Shown in pieces: positions 27,817 through 36,645 of a stretch of 64,000 bases of DNA. Below the pieces are notes generated by a model. The model saw only the letters and a list, made by a program, of their open reading frames with translations. It made no database searches and was not told where the DNA came from. Numbering within the stretch: the stretch's first letter is position 1; every line of letters begins with the position of its first letter. The stretch comes from Pararhizobium sp. (GTDB taxonomy: Bacteria; Pseudomonadota; Alphaproteobacteria; Rhizobiales; Rhizobiaceae). The stretch lies in contig CP051237.1 of the NCBI GenBank assembly GCA_017794825.1, positions 558,001-622,000 on the forward strand, read 5' to 3'. Made by a program: the position numbers and the translations under genes.

Positions 27817-29316
27817 GTGTCCTTTTTCGAAAACATCTCCCTCGGCTTGTCCGTCGCGCTCAGCTTTTCGACGCTCGGCTATTGCATCATTGGCGTCACC
27901 GTCGGCATGTTCATCGGGGTTCTGCCGGGCCTGGGTCCGCTGGCGACGGTAGGAATGCTGCTGCCGCTGACCTTCTACGTGCCACAGACTGACGCCATCG
28001 TGATGCTCGCGGGCATCTACTACGGCTCGATGTATGGCGGCTCCACGGCGGCGATCCTGTTGAACCTGCCTGGCACCGCGGGCGCGGCCGTGACCTGCCT
28101 CGACGGCAACCCGCTCGCCAAATCCGGACGCGCCGGCGTCGCCCTGTTCACGGCTACGCTCTCGTCATTTTTCGGCGGCATGTTCGGCCTTGTCATCGTG
28201 GCCTCTTTCACGCCGATCCTCGCCAGAATCGCTCTCAGTTTCGGATCGCAGGAATATGCGGCTCTCATCGTGCTGGGGTTGCTTTCTGCGGCGATGGTCG
28301 GCAATGCCTCAAAGGGGCGGTCGCTCGCCATGGCGCTCGTCGGCCTGTTGATCTCCATGGTGGGCATCGACCCGAATTCGGGCGCCAACCGGATGACGTT
28401 CGGAATGCTCTCGCTGGCGGACGGTCTTAATCTGGTGGTCGTGACGACGGGGTTGTTCGGCATCGCCGAAGTCCTTTCAAATGCAGGACGCATTGGCAGT
28501 CGCGAAGCCCTGAGCGCCCGAATCCGCTTCCGCGACATGCTGCCAACGGCAAGGGAAGCGCGATCGGCGTTCGCGCCTGCGCTGCGCGGCAGTTCGATCG
28601 GAGCTATTCTCGGCATTCTTCCGGGCACCGGCGCCGCCCTCTCGACCTTCGTCGCCTATGCCGTCGAAAAACGGGTGTCCAAGACGCCGGAGCGCTTTGG
28701 CCAGGGCGCTATCGAAGGCGTCGTCGCGCCGGAATCGGCAAACAATTCCGCTGCGCAGACTGCCTTCGTTCCAACATTGAGCCTGGGAATTCCGGGCGAC
28801 GCGATCGTGGCGATCATGCTCGGCGCCCTTATCATCCACGGCATTGTGCCAGGACCGCAGCTCCTGCGCGACTACCCGGATCTGTTCTGGGGGCTCGTTG
28901 CAAGCTTTCTTATCGGAAACGTGATCCTGCTGTTTCTGAATTTGCCGCTAATCAGCATATGGGTGCGAATTCTGCGCATCCCCTACTCTGTGCTCTATCC
29001 GGCAATTCTGGCCTTCATCTGCGTCGGCGTGTATTCGATCCGAAGCTCGGTGTTCGACGTGGTTGCAGCGACGATGTTCGGCGTAGTCGGACATTTCATG
29101 CGCCGTCTCGGTTTTCCACCGGCGCCGCTGCTGCTGGGGCTGGTGCTCGGCCCCTTTCTCGAACAGAACTTTCGTCGGTCGCTGATGCTGTCGCGCGGCG
29201 ACATGATGACGTTCGTCGAGCGCCCGATAAGCGGCGGGATCGTCGCCGTCACTATTCTGATCGTCGCCTACATGTTCTGGAGTGATTTCCGCAGATCCCG
29301 CCGCAGCAAGCCTTGA
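27817..29316 (+). CDS. tctA: Tripartite tricarboxylate transporter, large membrane subunit TctA
   Basis: A 499-residue inner membrane protein with about eleven to twelve helices. Family hallmarks: GVLPGLGPLATVGMLLPLTF, YYGSMYGGSTAAILLNLPG, and later GILPGTGAALSTFVAYAVEK, EGVVAPESANNSAAQTAFVP, TLSLGIPGDAIVAIMLGAL. It moves the solute delivered by the Bug receptor, driven by an ion gradient. It starts with GTG 4 bases after tctB. Its end is 10 bases from the stop of the convergent next gene, with no terminator visible. Confidence 0.93.
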   Translation: MSFFENISLGLSVALSFSTLGYCIIGVTVGMFIGVLPGLGPLATVGMLLPLTFYVPQTDAIVMLAGIYYGSMYGGSTAAILLNLPGTAGAAVTCLDGNPLAKSGRAGVALFTATLSSFFGGMFGLVIVASFTPILARIALSFGSQEYAALIVLGLLSAAMVGNASKGRSLAMALVGLLISMVGIDPNSGANRMTFGMLSLADGLNLVVVTTGLFGIAEVLSNAGRIGSREALSARIRFRDMLPTAREARSAFAPALRGSSIGAILGILPGTGAALSTFVAYAVEKRVSKTPERFGQGAIEGVVAPESANNSAAQTAFVPTLSLGIPGDAIVAIMLGALIIHGIVPGPQLLRDYPDLFWGLVASFLIGNVILLFLNLPLISIWVRILRIPYSVLYPAILAFICVGVYSIRSSVFDVVAATMFGVVGHFMRRLGFPPAPLLLGLVLGPFLEQNFRRSLMLSRGDMMTFVERPISGGIVAVTILIVAYMFWSDFRRSRRSKP

Positions 29317-29326
29317 TCTCGCCGCA

Positions 29327-30478
29327 TCACTGCCCCGCGTCGACGCGAAACTGGAAATCATCGAGCACAATACGTTCATAATTGCCCGAGCTGAATTCCA
29401 GTCTCGTGATTTTCCTGTAATCGGCGTTGAAGAAAATCGGCCCGTTGTCGCTGAGACGCAAGCGGTCGGAATATGCGAGATCGGCGCCGCGCCACGCCTT
29501 GACGATGACATCGTCCTCTTCGCCTCTCGGCCAGGCGACCCCGATATAAGTACCGATGAAATCGAACGGGTCTTCACTGGCCATCCACGACGGGACGCCG
29601 GAACTGTTATAGGCGACGTACTCCGAGCTCGTGGTCAGATTCACGTAACCGGAGCCTGAGTAGAAACGATTGTGCACGGCGATCCAGTTTCGCCATTCCA
29701 GACCGCCATAGTCGGATGGTATTTCGAACAGGCTATCCGAGATGATGAGGTCGTCGAAACCGAGCTTTCGAGCGTCAGTATCGTCCGGTGGAGTTAGCTG
29801 TTGATCGAGGACAGTTTCCGACATCACGACAGCGCCGTATTCCACGGTGACGGGCCTTAGCGAAACCGTGGCGCCGTCCGCGTCCCTGATTTCGACGACC
29901 CAGTCTCCCGGCTCTGCGACGAACCGATAATTGCCATTTTTATCCGTGGAGACCGTATGATAGGCGCCATCAGGCCCCAGAGCGAGCACTTGATAGCCCT
30001 CCGTATCGGTGTCGTCCTTTGCGACAAAACGACCACGGACCGACAAGATCGGGGCGACGCCGATGGGCGCACATGTTTCCACCGGCGTCAATCCGCCTCC
30101 GGCGTTCGCCCGTTCGACGAATTCGTATTGCTGCTCGTCTGTGTCAGACAGCGATTGCCAACCGTCCGGATAGACAGCCCGCAATTTGTAGACGCCTGCT
30201 TCATAGATATCGGCGTCCTTGTTTCCGATCGACGTAACGAAATTGGCGAATCCGTCGATATTGGACCGAACGCCTGTAGCGCCGCCATCGGGCCGTTCAA
30301 GTTCGATCGGCAGTCGCGCGTATGGACGATCGCCCATATCGAACTTTCCGTTTCGGTTCATGTCGCGATAGACGTAGCAGGAGTGCTTCCAGGATTCCCG
30401 CGTCCCGGCCTCCGCGGCCATTTGCAGTGCGCAGGTACAGAGTAAAACAGCAATCGCGGCGCTGTGTAAAAACTTCAT
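29327..30478 (-). CDS. Secreted SdrD-B-like, beta-sandwich protein
   Basis: A 383-residue exported protein (signal about 1-24). Residues about 33-130 are an SdrD-B-like domain with a calcium-loop-like DMNRNGKFDMGD; about 145-225 a second prealbumin/carboxypeptidase-regulatory-like domain (YHTVSTDKNGNYRFVAEPG); about 240-383 a C-terminal beta-sandwich (LGFDDLIISDSLFEIPSDYG, GLEWRNW, YVAYNSSGVPSW) of a type I know from secreted fungal and PEP-CTERM bacterial proteins. It is third in line after the barrel and FecR genes, 43 bases after the FecR stop, so it is a likely cargo or cell-surface partner. Function unknown. Confidence 0.7.
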   Translation of the reverse strand: MKFLHSAAIAVLLCTCALQMAAEAGTRESWKHSCYVYRDMNRNGKFDMGDRPYARLPIELERPDGGATGVRSNIDGFANFVTSIGNKDADIYEAGVYKLRAVYPDGWQSLSDTDEQQYEFVERANAGGGLTPVETCAPIGVAPILSVRGRFVAKDDTDTEGYQVLALGPDGAYHTVSTDKNGNYRFVAEPGDWVVEIRDADGATVSLRPVTVEYGAVVMSETVLDQQLTPPDDTDARKLGFDDLIISDSLFEIPSDYGGLEWRNWIAVHNRFYSGSGYVNLTTSSEYVAYNSSGVPSWMASEDPFDFIGTYIGVAWPRGEEDDVIVKAWRGADLAYSDRLRLSDNGPIFFNADYRKITRLEFSSGNYERIVLDDFQFRVDAGQ

Positions 30479-30521
30479 GGCGACTCAAGGCCCAGACTAG
30501 TCCGCGAAAACCAAGGCGATA

Positions 30522-31904
30522 TCAGTCGGACGAGCGATTGCGACTGCGCCCGAATCCGCCCTCGAACCGACCGCCGCCGCCGCCGGATCCGTCGAAGCCC
30601 CCGAAACCTTCGCCGAATTCGCCGCGACGCCCAAAACCGCCGCCTCTCCTGCCGAATCCTTCGCCGAAACCACGACCGCGTCCAAATCCTTCACCAGCCT
30701 TTTCGAACCCGTTTTCCTGGCTCTGCAAGGTGCTTTGCGCTTCATTCGTGGACAGGGCCGGAACGTTGCCGATGATCACACCGCCATTCCCCTCGTTGCC
30801 CTCGTTGCCCTCGTTGCCGTAATTTCCATAATTGCCGTAGTTGCCGTAGTTGCCGTAATTGCCGTAGTTGCCGTAGTTGCCGTAATTGCCTTCGTTGCCG
30901 TAGTTCCCTTCGTTGCCGAAGTTGCCTTCATTTCCGCCGTTGTTCCCGAAATTCCCTTCGTTTCCGCCGTTATTCCCGAAGTTGCCTTCGTTTCCACCAT
31001 TTCCACCGTTTCCGCCGCCATCGTCCTCATTGACGGCCTGATTATCGAAAAACTCGTCGGCGAACTGGTCGTTCAATGGAGACCCGACATCGTCCGGCGT
31101 ATTGAAATAATCCTGGCCGGAGGCCTCCTCGCCGGAGGCGTCGTTGCCGCCATAGGACGGTCCGTCGCCCGGACGCGTCCGAAGATACAGATTGAGATAG
31201 GACAGGATGTCGCCGTTGATCTTGAAAGGCCCGATCGGCCGCTGGCCCGGGCCCGGTACGAATACGCCGTAATTCGGAGTTGAAATCGTCTTTTGCCCTG
31301 CGCTGTTGCCGACCGTGATGATGCCGGTGCGGGTCAGCACGTTGGTTCCGTGGCCTGGTCCGCGAAGAACCGCCAGAAAAGCTTTCTCCGGGTCGGCGTT
31401 CCCGACCGACAGGCCGGAAAGCTGGGCAAGGTTGATCGCGTCCGCGCCCACAATTCCTTCCATCATGGTGCCGCGGATGCCGATTGTGCCGGACGGGGTG
31501 GCTATGTTCGCATTGCTCGGATTCGCCTTGCCGATCTTCCCGCTCATGAAACGGAAGGCGCCCTTGAGGACGCGACCGCTCATTTCGCCCGCGTCGGTGT
31601 CCGGATCGAAAACAAATCGGTCGATGACCATCTCGCAGTTTTCACCCACCGTGAAAACGGACTGATCGAGAAGCAATATCTGCAAGGCGCTCTGCTGTTT
31701 GGTCAGCACCTCGTCCTGCAGAAAGATGCTCTCTTCGACCGTCGCCCGACGCTCGGCGCCGCCGCTTCGCACGAAGGCCCTGCCTGTAACGGCTGCGCTG
31801 ACGCCAACCTTTGCTTCGGCAAAGGCGCTGGTTGCAAGATCGGGAAGGCACAATACTGCGCCCGCCAGCAAACCCAACAATGCCGATTTGTACATCCGAA
31901 GCAT
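30522..31904 (-). CDS. FecR-domain exported protein with Asn-Tyr-Gly repeats
   Basis: A 460-residue protein with signal peptide (about 1-30). A FecR domain (about 45-200) shows AAVTGRAFVRSGG, EVLTKQQSALQILLLDQSVF, GENCEMVIDRFVFDP and ATPSGTIGIRGTMMEGIVG. Unlike TonB-linked FecR sensors it has no inner membrane anchor in the middle. Residues about 300-385 are tandem NYG, NEG and NFG triplets, followed by a Gly/Phe/Arg-rich tail (GFGRGRGFGEGFGRRGGGF). Start 31904 is favoured (AGGGGAGAA upstream); the ATG at 31895 or a TTG at 31943 are alternatives. It lies 28 bases after the barrel gene, likely same operon. Confidence 0.75.
   Translation of the reverse strand: MLRMYKSALLGLLAGAVLCLPDLATSAFAEAKVGVSAAVTGRAFVRSGGAERRATVEESIFLQDEVLTKQQSALQILLLDQSVFTVGENCEMVIDRFVFDPDTDAGEMSGRVLKGAFRFMSGKIGKANPSNANIATPSGTIGIRGTMMEGIVGADAINLAQLSGLSVGNADPEKAFLAVLRGPGHGTNVLTRTGIITVGNSAGQKTISTPNYGVFVPGPGQRPIGPFKINGDILSYLNLYLRTRPGDGPSYGGNDASGEEASGQDYFNTPDDVGSPLNDQFADEFFDNQAVNEDDGGGNGGNGGNEGNFGNNGGNEGNFGNNGGNEGNFGNEGNYGNEGNYGNYGNYGNYGNYGNYGNYGNYGNEGNEGNEGNGGVIIGNVPALSTNEAQSTLQSQENGFEKAGEGFGRGRGFGEGFGRRGGGFGRRGEFGEGFGGFDGSGGGGGRFEGGFGRSRNRSSD
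30781..31020. repeat. Nine-base tandem repeats inside the FecR-domain gene
   Basis: Arrays of ttgccgtag/ttgccgtaa and variants, most regular at about 30822-30905. They encode the NYG/NEG/NFG units. Each unit is three codons, so gain or loss of units keeps the frame. Length variation between strains is likely. Confidence 0.9.
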
Positions 31905-31932
31905 TCGTTTTCCGCTTTCTCCCCTGGCAGCT

Positions 31933-33237
31933 CTAATATTCAAACCGTTTGGTCAGCAGAACATCCGCCGAGAGACTGTTTGCGATGTAGTTCGGAATAT
32001 TGGAGTCCTGGTTCAGATAGTTCACGCCGATCTGGAAATTGATGTCGGCGATCGATTCCGGGGACTCCATATTGACAAATCCGAGCAGCGTGCCCACCGG
32101 CGCTCCATAGGCGAGACGGGCCTTGAACAGTTCGTCCTGCTGGGCGAAGAACGGTGAATAAATCGGATTTGCCTCCCGGTAGTCGAGCCACCGGTAGGAC
32201 ACGATTCCCTTTATATACTGCCCGCGCCCGAGAAGCAGCGTGTCGCTCAACACGAGTTCAAGGGCGTCATAGGAATAGCTTTCGAACGTCGCGTCCTTGA
32301 AGTAGCCATTCACCCTTGCGACAACCTTGTTCGTTTCGCTTGTCAAATAGCTGAAACCGGTCGACGCGCGCGTCAGCCAGCCGTCGCGCGCACTCCCAGC
32401 CGAATCCTCTGAAATGCGGTAGTAGTCTTCATAGCCCAGCGCCCCGCTGACGAACACGTCCAGACGCGGAGTGACTGCGTAGCTAAGCTGTAGATTGCCG
32501 CCATAGGATGCGCGATACAGCTGCCCTTCCAGCGAAAGAACGTCGGCGAAACCGTTCGCCGTCACTTCGAGATCGCCGAAGAAAAGCGTGGCCCCGAGCT
32601 TGGCTCCTCCATCCGCGAAATCGGCTTCAGAGACCTGGAACTGCTCGTTCAAATCGCCTGCCGCCTCGATGAACAGGAAATTCCCGGCTCCTCCGGGAAT
32701 GGCGTGCTCCATGCGAATGCCCGCATTGGCGACAAAGGCGACGTCGGTATGTGGATTGTTTCCAAGCTGGTTGCCATTCAGGTCGACGACCGATTCCGTC
32801 GTCAGGTCCGGATTGCTGTCCACGCGAAAACCGGTGGTGACATATCCGAAGACGCGGGTCGTTTTGGATCGGGAAACGGCTTGCGCCAGATACTTCCTGA
32901 CTTCCGACTGCTGGCTTGGACTGAGCGGACGCTCCTGAAGCAGTTCTAGTTCTCGCTTTGAGCCTTCCATATCGTCCAGCCGGAACAGGACGATTGCATA
33001 AAACAGTCTTGCGTTGTCGTAGTTGGGCTGCAACAGCAGAATTCGCTCGAGCGCAGCGGAAGCCTGCTCAAGATCGCCTTTCACGGCTTGTTGCTGCGCA
33101 TATTGATAGTTGAGATCGATATTGTCCGGATCGTCCAATATCTGCTCGTACGTCACATCTTCAGCGAGCGCTGCGTTGACGGCCCCCATCCACAGCGCTG
33201 CACAAATCAGGACGTATTTCAGAAAATCCAGACGCAT
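31933..33237 (-). CDS. Outer membrane protein: TPR domain plus beta-barrel (Slam/DUF560-like)
   Basis: A 434-residue exported protein with signal peptide (about 1-26). Residues about 35-135 are tetratricopeptide-like (YQYAQQQAVKGDLEQASAAL, ERILLLQPNYDNARLFYAIV); the rest is an antiparallel barrel starting FGYVTTGFRVDSNPDLTT and ending in aromatic KRFEY, a typical outer membrane insertion signal. This order matches surface lipoprotein assembly modifier (Slam) proteins, which move proteins to the cell surface. Start 33237 is the ATG; a GTG two codons earlier is possible. It is first of a leftward unit with the FecR and SdrD-like genes. Confidence 0.75.
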   Translation of the reverse strand: MRLDFLKYVLICAALWMGAVNAALAEDVTYEQILDDPDNIDLNYQYAQQQAVKGDLEQASAALERILLLQPNYDNARLFYAIVLFRLDDMEGSKRELELLQERPLSPSQQSEVRKYLAQAVSRSKTTRVFGYVTTGFRVDSNPDLTTESVVDLNGNQLGNNPHTDVAFVANAGIRMEHAIPGGAGNFLFIEAAGDLNEQFQVSEADFADGGAKLGATLFFGDLEVTANGFADVLSLEGQLYRASYGGNLQLSYAVTPRLDVFVSGALGYEDYYRISEDSAGSARDGWLTRASTGFSYLTSETNKVVARVNGYFKDATFESYSYDALELVLSDTLLLGRGQYIKGIVSYRWLDYREANPIYSPFFAQQDELFKARLAYGAPVGTLLGFVNMESPESIADINFQIGVNYLNQDSNIPNYIANSLSADVLLTKRFEY

Positions 33238-33340
33238 CCCCACTCGCCAAAGAAGTATTAAGATGCGATGGAAATTACTGAAGCGGGAATAGCAAGTAAA
33301 GATTCGCCGATCAGTAGAAACTTACAATTTCTTGAATTTG

Positions 33341-33400
33341 AGGGCCGTAAATGCAGATTCAAATTACCTGTGACGAAATTGCCTCAGTGCAAACGGCCCT
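33341..33400. promoter_or_regulatory. Long-range inverted repeat before the cyclase start
   Basis: AGGGCCGT (33341-33348) and ACGGCCCT (33393-33400) are perfect inverted repeats, with partly matching AATT flanks, ending 4 bases before the TTG start. In the mRNA they could pair and cover the ribosome site; in DNA they could be an operator. Confidence 0.4.
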
Positions 33401-33403
33401 GAA

Positions 33404-35608
33404 TTGAAATTGATCCTTTCAAACATCCGATTTTCCCGGCTGAACGCCGTGTATGCAGGCTTGTTTTCGGTGGTCCTGCTGGGCCTGCTCGCCTATTTTG
33501 GCACGGAGCGCCTTTCGTCGCTTATATTCGACCAATATCAACGCATGAAGCCGCGTGAATATGCACAGGCGCCGGTCCTTGTGGTCGACATCGACGAGGA
33601 GTCCCTGGAAGCATTGGGGCAATGGCCCTGGCCGCGGTCGCAGCTGGCCGAAATGGTCAACGTCCTTGCATCGAACGGCGCAGCCGCCATCGGTTTCGAC
33701 GTCGCTTTTCCGGAAAACGACCGGACGTCTCCGTTCAGATCGATGGAAACCCTGCGGGACCTGGGAGCTGAAATTTCTTTTCCGGACGGCGCGCCCGAAC
33801 TCGACAATGACGTGCTTTTCGCAGAATCGCTCCAGCAGGCGCCGGCCGTCATCGGATTCGCCCTCGCGGACGATTTCGTTTCAAAGATACCGGAACCGAA
33901 AACCGGATGGGCCTGGCTCGGCCAGGACCCCCGGGATGTCCTGCAAAAATATCATGGCAGCATGGATGTATTGCCGCTGATCGAAGAAGCGGCGCAGGGC
34001 CTCGGCTTCTTCAGCTTTCCACCAACGTTCGACGGCGTTGTGCGCAAGGTGCCGATCATCGCCGTGTCGGAGGAGAACACTTATCCAAGCCTGGCTATGG
34101 AAACGTTGCGGGTCGCGCAACAAGCCTCAAATTTCACTGTCAAGAGCACGGGCGCCAGCGGCGAAGCCGATACGGGACTCCCTGCGGTGGTTAGTGTGAA
34201 AGTAGGGGACTACATCGCGGAAACCGATGCGGACGGCAGTCTTTGGATCTACTATAGCGGCCGCGCAGGCGCCAACAGGTTGTCGGCAAAGAGCCTGCTC
34301 GACGGTTCGCTTGATCCGCAACAACTCCAGGAACGTATCGCCTATCATATCGTGCTGATTGGAACGAGCGCCCTTGGCTTGAGAGATCTGGTGGCAACCC
34401 CCCTCGCCTCCGGCTACCCCGGCGTGAACGTACACGCCGAGATCATCGACCAGATCCTGTCCGAAACGTTCCTGCACCGGCCGGACTACGTGACAGGCTT
34501 GGAATATGCTCTCGCTCTGTTCGCGATCATTTTCATGGTTGTCGCCGTCAGGCCCGGGCGCTTTACCATCAGCGCCGTTCTGGCAACGCTCATGGCCGCC
34601 GGCGCCATTGGCTTGTCCTGGCACTTGTTCGCCGAGCGACATATTCTGCTTGATCCCATCCCGCTGCTTTTTGCGATCCTGGTCAGCTATTTTTCGATCA
34701 CTTTGCTGCAGTATCTCGGCAGCGAGCAGGAGAAACGGTTCATCCGCAACGCCTTTGGCCGTTATCTCGCGCCATCGCTTGTAGAGCGGCTGACGGAAAA
34801 TCCGAGCGCGCTCAATCTCGGCGGGGAAACCCGTGAGCTGACGTTGCTGTTCTGTGACATCCGCGGCTTTACGACGATCTCCGAGGCGCTGAGTCCCCAG
34901 GAACTGACCCAGCTCCTCAATAACTTCCTGACGCCGATGACCGACGAACTGCTGAAATCCGAAGCGACGATCGACAAATATATGGGCGACGCGATCCTGG
35001 CGTTCTGGAATGCGCCATTGACCGTCGAGAACCACCGCACAGCGGCGCTGGGAGCGACCGTGCAGATGGCGAACCGCCTCGACGCCCTCAATGCTGAAAA
35101 GGGTTACGGAATCCGTATGGGCGTGGGCTTGCACACCGGCGAATGTCTCGTCGGCAACCTGGGTTCGACGCAGCGCTTTAGCTATTCGGTCATTGGCGAC
35201 GCCGCCAATGTAGCGTCGCGTATCGAAGGCATAACCAAATATTACGGCCTGATGCTCCTGTTCGAACAATCGCTGCTCGAAGGAAATTCAACCATTCCCG
35301 AAGGCCATCGGGCGCTAGAGGTTGACCGGGTGCGCGTGGTTGGCCGCGACAGCCCGCTCGTGCTCTACACATTGGTCGAGACACGCGCGCTGCGCGACGA
35401 GACCGCATTTTTCGAAACGCATGAAGTGTTTCTCTCCAACTACCGCCAGGGACGTTTCGAGGAAACGCAAGAGATCGTTTCCCGACTTGCTGGCATCGCG
35501 CCGGATCGCATCAGACCAATGTATGAGACTTTCGCAAAACGTCTTTCCGACTTTGTCGCCACGCCGCCGCAAGACTGGGACGGGGTGTTCGATTTCACCG
35601 AAAAATAG
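33404..35608 (+). CDS. CHASE2-domain class III adenylate/guanylate cyclase
   Basis: Makes a cyclic nucleotide in response to an extracytoplasmic signal. The 734-residue protein has an N-terminal membrane helix (about 15-34), a periplasmic CHASE2 domain (about 40-360, with VVDIDEESLEALGQWPWPR and LIGTSALGLRDLVATPL), three membrane helices (about 368-440) and a catalytic domain (about 470-660) with metal site LLFCDIRGFT, KYMGDAILAFW and YSVIGDAANVASRIE. The start must be TTG at 33404 (or 33410): no ATG or GTG precedes the membrane helix after the upstream stop. ATP versus GTP specificity was not resolved. It is divergent from the Slam-like barrel gene. Confidence 0.88.
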   Translation: MKLILSNIRFSRLNAVYAGLFSVVLLGLLAYFGTERLSSLIFDQYQRMKPREYAQAPVLVVDIDEESLEALGQWPWPRSQLAEMVNVLASNGAAAIGFDVAFPENDRTSPFRSMETLRDLGAEISFPDGAPELDNDVLFAESLQQAPAVIGFALADDFVSKIPEPKTGWAWLGQDPRDVLQKYHGSMDVLPLIEEAAQGLGFFSFPPTFDGVVRKVPIIAVSEENTYPSLAMETLRVAQQASNFTVKSTGASGEADTGLPAVVSVKVGDYIAETDADGSLWIYYSGRAGANRLSAKSLLDGSLDPQQLQERIAYHIVLIGTSALGLRDLVATPLASGYPGVNVHAEIIDQILSETFLHRPDYVTGLEYALALFAIIFMVVAVRPGRFTISAVLATLMAAGAIGLSWHLFAERHILLDPIPLLFAILVSYFSITLLQYLGSEQEKRFIRNAFGRYLAPSLVERLTENPSALNLGGETRELTLLFCDIRGFTTISEALSPQELTQLLNNFLTPMTDELLKSEATIDKYMGDAILAFWNAPLTVENHRTAALGATVQMANRLDALNAEKGYGIRMGVGLHTGECLVGNLGSTQRFSYSVIGDAANVASRIEGITKYYGLMLLFEQSLLEGNSTIPEGHRALEVDRVRVVGRDSPLVLYTLVETRALRDETAFFETHEVFLSNYRQGRFEETQEIVSRLAGIAPDRIRPMYETFAKRLSDFVATPPQDWDGVFDFTEK

Positions 35609-35719
35609 GGTCGCGCGCGGGCTGGACCTCGGCATGAATATTGTTGTAGGGGGAAACTGTTAATCGGAGTAACAAATCAGGCTGCGGCTTGTTTGCTGTT
35701 TTTCAGGAAACAGCGTGGG

Positions 35720-36517
35720 ATGGAATATCGACGAATGCAGAATGCAAGCGAAGCTCGGAAGGTCCTGTCCATTGAACAGGAGGGCCGGATCGCCGTCCTT
35801 ACAATGCGCCGTCCGGAGCGACGCAACGCGATGAATGACGGCTTGCTCGAACAACTGGACAGCTTTTTCGCTCATCCGCCCGAGGGCGTGCGCGCCGTCG
35901 TTCTAACCGGCAGTCATGGTCATTACTGCTCAGGCCTCGATCTGTCAGAGCACGTGCAGCGCAATGCAGAAGATACGCTCCACCACTCGCGAAACTGGCA
36001 TCGCGTAATGGATGTCATCCAGTCCGGAGGCCTGCCGGTCGTCTCGGCCATGTTTGGCGCCGTGATCGGCGGGGGTCTGGAGCTCGCCACCTCCACCCAT
36101 GTGCGCATTGCCGAACCATCGACGATCTACCAGTTGCCGGAAGGTCGGCGCGGCATCTTTGTCGGCGGCGGCGCAACCGTGCGCGTCGGCCGGATACTCG
36201 GCGCCGACCGGATGACCGAAATGATGCTCACCGGCCGCAAGTATAATGCGGAAGAAGGGCTCGCCCTGGGCCTCAGCCACTACCTCGCCGAAGAAGGCAA
36301 GGCGCTGGAAAAAGCCGTGGAACTCGCAGGCAAGATCGCGAAAAACGCATCGCTGTCCAACTATTTCATGATCAACGCCATCAGCCGCATCAGCGACATG
36401 AGCAGGGCTGACGGCTTGTTCGTTGAAAGTCTGAGCGCCGCGCTGTCCCAAACAGGATCGGACGCGGAGGAAGGTCTGAAAGCGTTTCTGGAAAAACGCG
36501 CGCCCGTATTCCGGTAG
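35720..36517 (+). CDS. Enoyl-CoA hydratase/isomerase (crotonase) family protein
   Basis: A 265-residue crotonase. The oxyanion-hole segments are GHYCSGLDLSEH and AVIGGGLELATSTHVRIAE; the usual catalytic Glu positions appear as LPEGRRGIFVGGGATVRVGR. Expected role: hydration or related reaction on an acyl-CoA, perhaps in the same pathway as the feruloyl-CoA-synthase-like ligase and dehydrogenase further on. It is not an obvious hydroxycinnamoyl-CoA hydratase-lyase. Start 35720 has AGGAAACAGC upstream; 35735 is an alternative. 128 bases separate it from dctQ. Confidence 0.88.
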   Translation: MEYRRMQNASEARKVLSIEQEGRIAVLTMRRPERRNAMNDGLLEQLDSFFAHPPEGVRAVVLTGSHGHYCSGLDLSEHVQRNAEDTLHHSRNWHRVMDVIQSGGLPVVSAMFGAVIGGGLELATSTHVRIAEPSTIYQLPEGRRGIFVGGGATVRVGRILGADRMTEMMLTGRKYNAEEGLALGLSHYLAEEGKALEKAVELAGKIAKNASLSNYFMINAISRISDMSRADGLFVESLSAALSQTGSDAEEGLKAFLEKRAPVFR

Positions 36518-36645
36518 ATATCGATCATCTGCCGCGCGTTCTCCCGGATTTGCCGCAATCTGCGCTTGCTACGGTCCGTAACCTCTGGTCATAGTCCGCC
36601 GCAATCCTCTTTCCGGAAGTCGATAAACAGGATCACGACGAACGC

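Noticed and set aside
30781..31020. Possible CRISPR array
   Set aside because: The units are 9 bases, contiguous and without spacers, and they encode an in-frame protein repeat.
34127..35269. 380-codon open frame on the minus strand
   Set aside because: It is antisense to the catalytic half of the CHASE2 cyclase, whose motifs are clear.
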